Made by a program: the position numbers and the translations under genes. Positions 60,196-64,000 of a stretch of 64,000 bases of DNA are shown piece after piece (position 1 is the first letter of the stretch; each line of letters starts with the position of its first letter). The notes beneath the pieces were generated by a model that saw nothing but the letters and a program-made list of their open reading frames with translations, was not told the origin of the DNA and did no database searches. The DNA comes from Anisus vortex (Eukaryota; Mollusca; Gastropoda; Planorbidae), in NCBI GenBank assembly GCA_949126835.1, contig OX421497.1:5309136-5373135 (forward strand). The letters run 5' to 3'.

Positions 60196-62575
60196 TCTTT
60201 ACATACACCTGAAGGGTTGTTTCTTGACATATACCTGTTGTATTTTTTCTTGGCATATACCTGCTGTGTTGTTTCTTTACTTATACCTGCTGTGTTTTTT
60301 CTTTACTTATACATGTTATGTTATTTCTTTACTTATACCTGTTATGTTATTTCTTTACATATAGCCTACCTGTTGATTTATTTATTTACATATACCTGTT
60401 GTGTTATTTCTTTACATATAACTGTTGTGTTATTTCTTTACATATACCTGTTGTGTTATTTCTTTACATATACCTGTTGTGTTATTTTTTTTCATATACC
60501 TGTTGTGTTATTTATTTACTTATACCTGTTGTGTTATTTCTTTACATATACCTGTTGTGTTTTTTCTTTACATATACCTGTTCTAATTCCAACAGTTTCA
60601 GATTATAATAAATGGTGTCGGCAAATGTGATAATTGCTGATAATTGTGTTATTTCTTTACTTATACCTGTTGTGTTATTTCTTTACTTATACCTGTTGTG
60701 TTATTTCTTTACTTATACATGTTGTGTTATTTCTTTACTTATACCTGTTATGTTATTTCTTTACTTATACCTGTTGTGTTATTTCTTTACTTATACCTGT
60801 TGTGTTCATTTTTTACATATATCTGTTGTGTTTTTTCTTTACATATATCTGTTGTGTTATTTATTTACTTATACCTGTTGTGTTATTTCTTTACATATAC
60901 CTGTTGTGTTTTTTCTTTACATATACCTGTTCTAATTCCAACAGTTTCAGATTATAATAAATGGTGTCGGCAAATGTGATAAGTGCTGATAATTGTGTTA
61001 TTTCTTTACTTATACCTGTTGTGTTATTTCTTTACTTATACCAGTTGTGTTATTTCTTTACTTATACATGTTGTGTTATTTCTTTACTTATACCTGTTAT
61101 GTTATTTCTTTACTTATACCTGTTGTGTTATTTCTTTACATATATTCTTTACTTATACCTGTTGTGTTTTTTCTTTACATATACCTGTTCTAATTCCAAC
61201 AGTTTCAGATTATAATAAATGGTGTCGGCAAATGTGATAATTGTGTTATTTCTTTACTTATACCTGTTGTGTTATTTCTTTACTTATACCTGTTGTGTTA
61301 TTTCTTTACTTATACATGTTGTGTTATTTCTTTACTTATACCTGTTATGTTATTTCTTTACTTATACCTGTTGTGTTATTTCTTTACTTATACCTGTTGT
61401 GTTCATTTTTTACATATATCTGTTGTGTTTTTTCTTTACATATATCTGTTGTGTTATTTCTTTACATATACCTGTTGTGTTATTTTTTTTCATATACCTG
61501 TTGTGTTATTTATTTACTTATACCTGTTGTGTTATTTCTTTACATATACCTGTTGTGTTTTTTCTTTACATATACCTGTTCTAATTCCAACAGTTTCAGA
61601 TTATAATAAATGGTGTCGGCAAATGTGATAATTGCTGATAATTGTGTTATTTCTTTACTTATACCTGTTGTGTTATTTCTTTACTTATACCTGTTGTGTT
61701 ATTTCTTTACTTATACATGTTGTGTTATTTCTTTACTTATACCTGTTATGTTATTTCTTTACTTATACCTGTTGTGTTATTTCTTTACTTATACCTGTTG
61801 TGTTCATTTTTTACATATATCTGTTGTGTTTTTTCTTTACATATATCTGTTGTGTTATTTATTTACTTATACCTGTTGTGTTATTTCTTTACATATACCT
61901 GTTGTGTTTTTTCTTTACATATACCTGTTCTAATTCCAACAGTTTCAGATTATAATAAATGGTGTCGGCAAATGTGATAAGTGCTGATAATTGTGTTATT
62001 TCTTTACTTATACCTGTTGTGTTATTTCTTTACTTATACCTGTTGTGTTATTTCTTTACTTATACATGTTGTGTTATTTCTTTACTTATACCTGTTATGT
62101 TATTTCTTTACTTATACCTGTGGTGTTATTTCTTTACATATACCTTTTGTGTTATTTCTTAACATATACCTGTTGTTTTTTTTCTTTACATATACCTGTT
62201 GTGTTATTTCTTTACATATACTTGTTGTGTTATTTCTTTACATATACCTGTTGTGTTATTTATTTACATATACCTGTTGTGTTTTTTCTTTACATATACC
62301 TGTTCTAATTCCAACAGTTTCAGATTATAATAAATGGTGTCGGCAAATGTGATAATTGCTGATAATTGTGTTATTTCTTTACATATACTTGTTGTGTTAT
62401 TTCTTTACATATACCTATTGTGTTATTTCTTTACTTATACATGTTGTGTTATTTCTTTACTTATACATGTTGTGTTATTTCTTTACATATACCTGTTGTG
62501 TTATTTCTTTACTTATACCTGTTGTGTTATTTCTTTACTTATACATGCTGTGTTATTTCTTTACCTTCGCCCATT
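60196..62575. repeat. 26-bp minisatellite with spacer units, intron 17
   Basis: Tandem TATACCTGTTGTGTTATTTC plus TTTACT/A over 2.4 kb. A 50-65 bp spacer starting TCTAATTCCAACAGTTTCAG interrupts it at 60582, 60931, 61189, 61580, 61929 and 62304, giving higher-order units of roughly 250-400 bp. Cys/Leu/Phe-rich ORFs here are artefacts. Confidence 0.96.
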
Positions 62576-62587
62576 GTATAAAACTGT

Positions 62588-63152
62588 ACATAGGGCGTTT
62601 GCAATCACGTGATAAAAATCACGTGTTTTTTGTTTACTTTGTGAAATGGTTTACAATGGCCGCTGTATTAAGTATCATATAGGCTCGAGCTTTTTTTTTG
62701 TTGATATTTTGTGTTTAGAATGATGATTAATGTATTAATGTGGATTTTATTAATTCTATATTAGATTAATAGACCTATCACAAGAAGATTCTTACATTAA
62801 AAATGTTATATTACTATTGAACGATTAGGCCTACAATGAAAATAACGAATGACTCCAACAATTCACTTCAATAAATCCATTTAAATGCAACACTTACCGG
62901 CCAGATATTAAGATGATGAATTGAGCTTAAAATTTTGAAATTCGTTGAAAAAATACCATGTCAGTCTTTCTCTTGTACTAGTAAGATGATCTACGACGAT
63001 TTATCTAATGATTTGTGCGTAGGATAGCCAATATTCAGATGTGCATTTGGCATGATAAAGAAGTACTTCACCATTTCTGTACAGCAAGTGGCTTCTATTT
63101 ACACAAATACGTCACTTAAAAACCTAAGCCTCGCCCATTGCGAACGCTCTAT
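62588..63152. mobile_element. Candidate TIR element AGGGCGTTTGCAAT
   Basis: Left ATAGGGCGTTTGCAAT and right ATTGCGAACGCTCTAT are inverted with two mismatches, about 565 bp apart. No transposase. Target duplication not clear. Confidence 0.5.
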
Positions 63153-63790
63153 TAATTAATTTAAAGTTTTATTTCTCTGAGGCTCATATATCAGCTCTAG
63201 CGGTGTCTATATTTTTTCTCTTTTTTTTTAAAGTTCGATTCGTTCATTATAAGGGTAGATTAGGAAACCCGGACTTTATATAGAGCGCAGAAACAATAGC
63301 ATGTTAGCATATAAAATAATATATATATCTACATGTAAACTGTAACTATATATATATATATATATAAACTGTAACTATATGTTAGGCGGCTATAATATTT
63401 TTGGAAATCATATTTCAATAGGAAATAATTGATATTAGCATCCCTAGTTTTACCTCAGAATTCCCCCAGTGTGGCTGTTGCGATCTTATCTTTGTCCTTG
63501 TAACTAGGTGCTATACACAGAGATAAGAAAAAGCTTGTGTTTAAATGCTTATGGTGTATCGGCATTCATGATTTACTTACTATTATATTACAGGGGTCCG
63601 ACACTTGTACGGTGTACAAAAGGGAAGGGTGTTGTTATGAAAGTAATTCTAACGTTCTTTATATGGTGCGTAATGTATGAGTGGCACCTTATTCTTCAAA
63701 AACAAAAAGACAGGTCTTAAATCTTTCAAAGCTTTTGAGCCGTGGCGATTTTGACATTTCATATAAGTTGGTACGTAATCCGGAAAATAT
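63153..63790. other. Intron 17 sequence, nothing recognised
   Basis: Includes a (TA)n run at 63350-63365. A TATATTACAG at 63583 looks like an acceptor, but the following reading in the needed phase has no family similarity and soon stops. Confidence 0.45.
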
Positions 63791-63799
63791 ATATTACTA

Positions 63800-64000
63800 T
63801 TACTTTATGCGACCCGTTAACTGAAGAAAAGATTGCAAAATTAGAACAAGCGAATATTCACAACTGATAAGAGTAAGACAAATAGTTAAATCACTAAACC
63901 TAGAAACACTAGAGGACAGAAGGGCAAAGAATAAAGTAGTAATAATGCATAAGGCATTAAATTCTAATTTAGAAATACAACCCAATAACATTATGTTGCC
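63800..64000 (+). pseudogene. LINE 3' RT fragment, cut by window end
   Basis: Reads DPLTEEKIAKLEQANIHN, two stops, then RQIVKSLNLETLEDRRAKNK and VVIMHKALNSNLEIQ. This matches the DP.....I..LE..QRRA...L.W..L..RR........K pattern at the end of CR1/Jockey-type RT. Stops show it is dead. Confidence 0.8.

Noticed and set aside
60187..62682. Cys/Leu/Phe-rich ORFs that look like membrane proteins
   Set aside because: Translations of the 26-bp array in all three forward frames.
63593..63720. Candidate exon 18 after the acceptor-like TATATTACAG
   Set aside because: In the phase required by exon 17 it reaches a stop in about 16 codons and lacks the expected SGR or HGTGHG motifs.

Overview
This is animal nuclear DNA: AT-rich, intron-rich and packed with LINEs, SINEs, MITEs, minisatellites and LTR retrotransposons. 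No bacterial-style operon is present. The mix of repeat families suggests a gastropod mollusc, possibly a freshwater planorbid snail. That is an inference from recalled repeat character, not from a database search.

One host gene occupies almost the whole window. Seventeen exons on the + strand, from 1777 to 60164, join without a frame break into about 526 codons of a secreted Xaa-Pro aminopeptidase (peptidase family M24B, APP/XPNPEP2-like). It starts with a signal peptide, then has the two creatinase N-terminal domains and the first half of the pita-bread catalytic domain. The last exons, with the remaining His/Glu/Glu metal ligands, lie beyond 64000. Only about 1.6 kb of the 58 kb span is coding. 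None of the exons stands out as a long open reading frame, so the gene is easy to miss.

The introns hold most of the DNA. Introns 3, 7 and 12 (10.4, 10.5 and 10.8 kb) each contain one Ty3/gypsy-type LTR retrotransposon. All three have integrase upstream of the position of reverse transcriptase, and all three have a SCAN-like Gag. These are features of the Gmr1-like group. Element A (10758-16238, antisense) encodes Gag-PR-IN but its ORF ends where RT should begin. Element B (25519-33652, sense) has one uninterrupted 1632-codon Gag-PR-IN-RT-RH frame, 542-bp LTRs that look identical, and a perfect 5-bp target-site duplication (TSD). Element C (40915-48944, antisense) has Gag plus a Pol frame broken by one TAG, and sits inside a 22-bp minisatellite with a 5-bp TSD.

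Other introns carry tandem arrays. Unit sizes are 57 bp (intron 2), 18 bp (intron 4, two arrays), 83 bp x3 (intron 6), 78 bp (intron 9), 33-38 bp (intron 11), 22 bp and about 65 bp (intron 12), 19 bp over 4.9 kb (intron 15) and 26 bp over 2.4 kb (intron 17). There are also decayed LINE 3' ends of at least four kinds, a tRNA-derived SINE with a 17-bp TSD, and several TIR elements, some nested in each other or in microsatellites. Upstream of exon 1 is a candidate promoter with CCAAT and GC-rich motifs, preceded by LINE and interspersed-repeat sequence.
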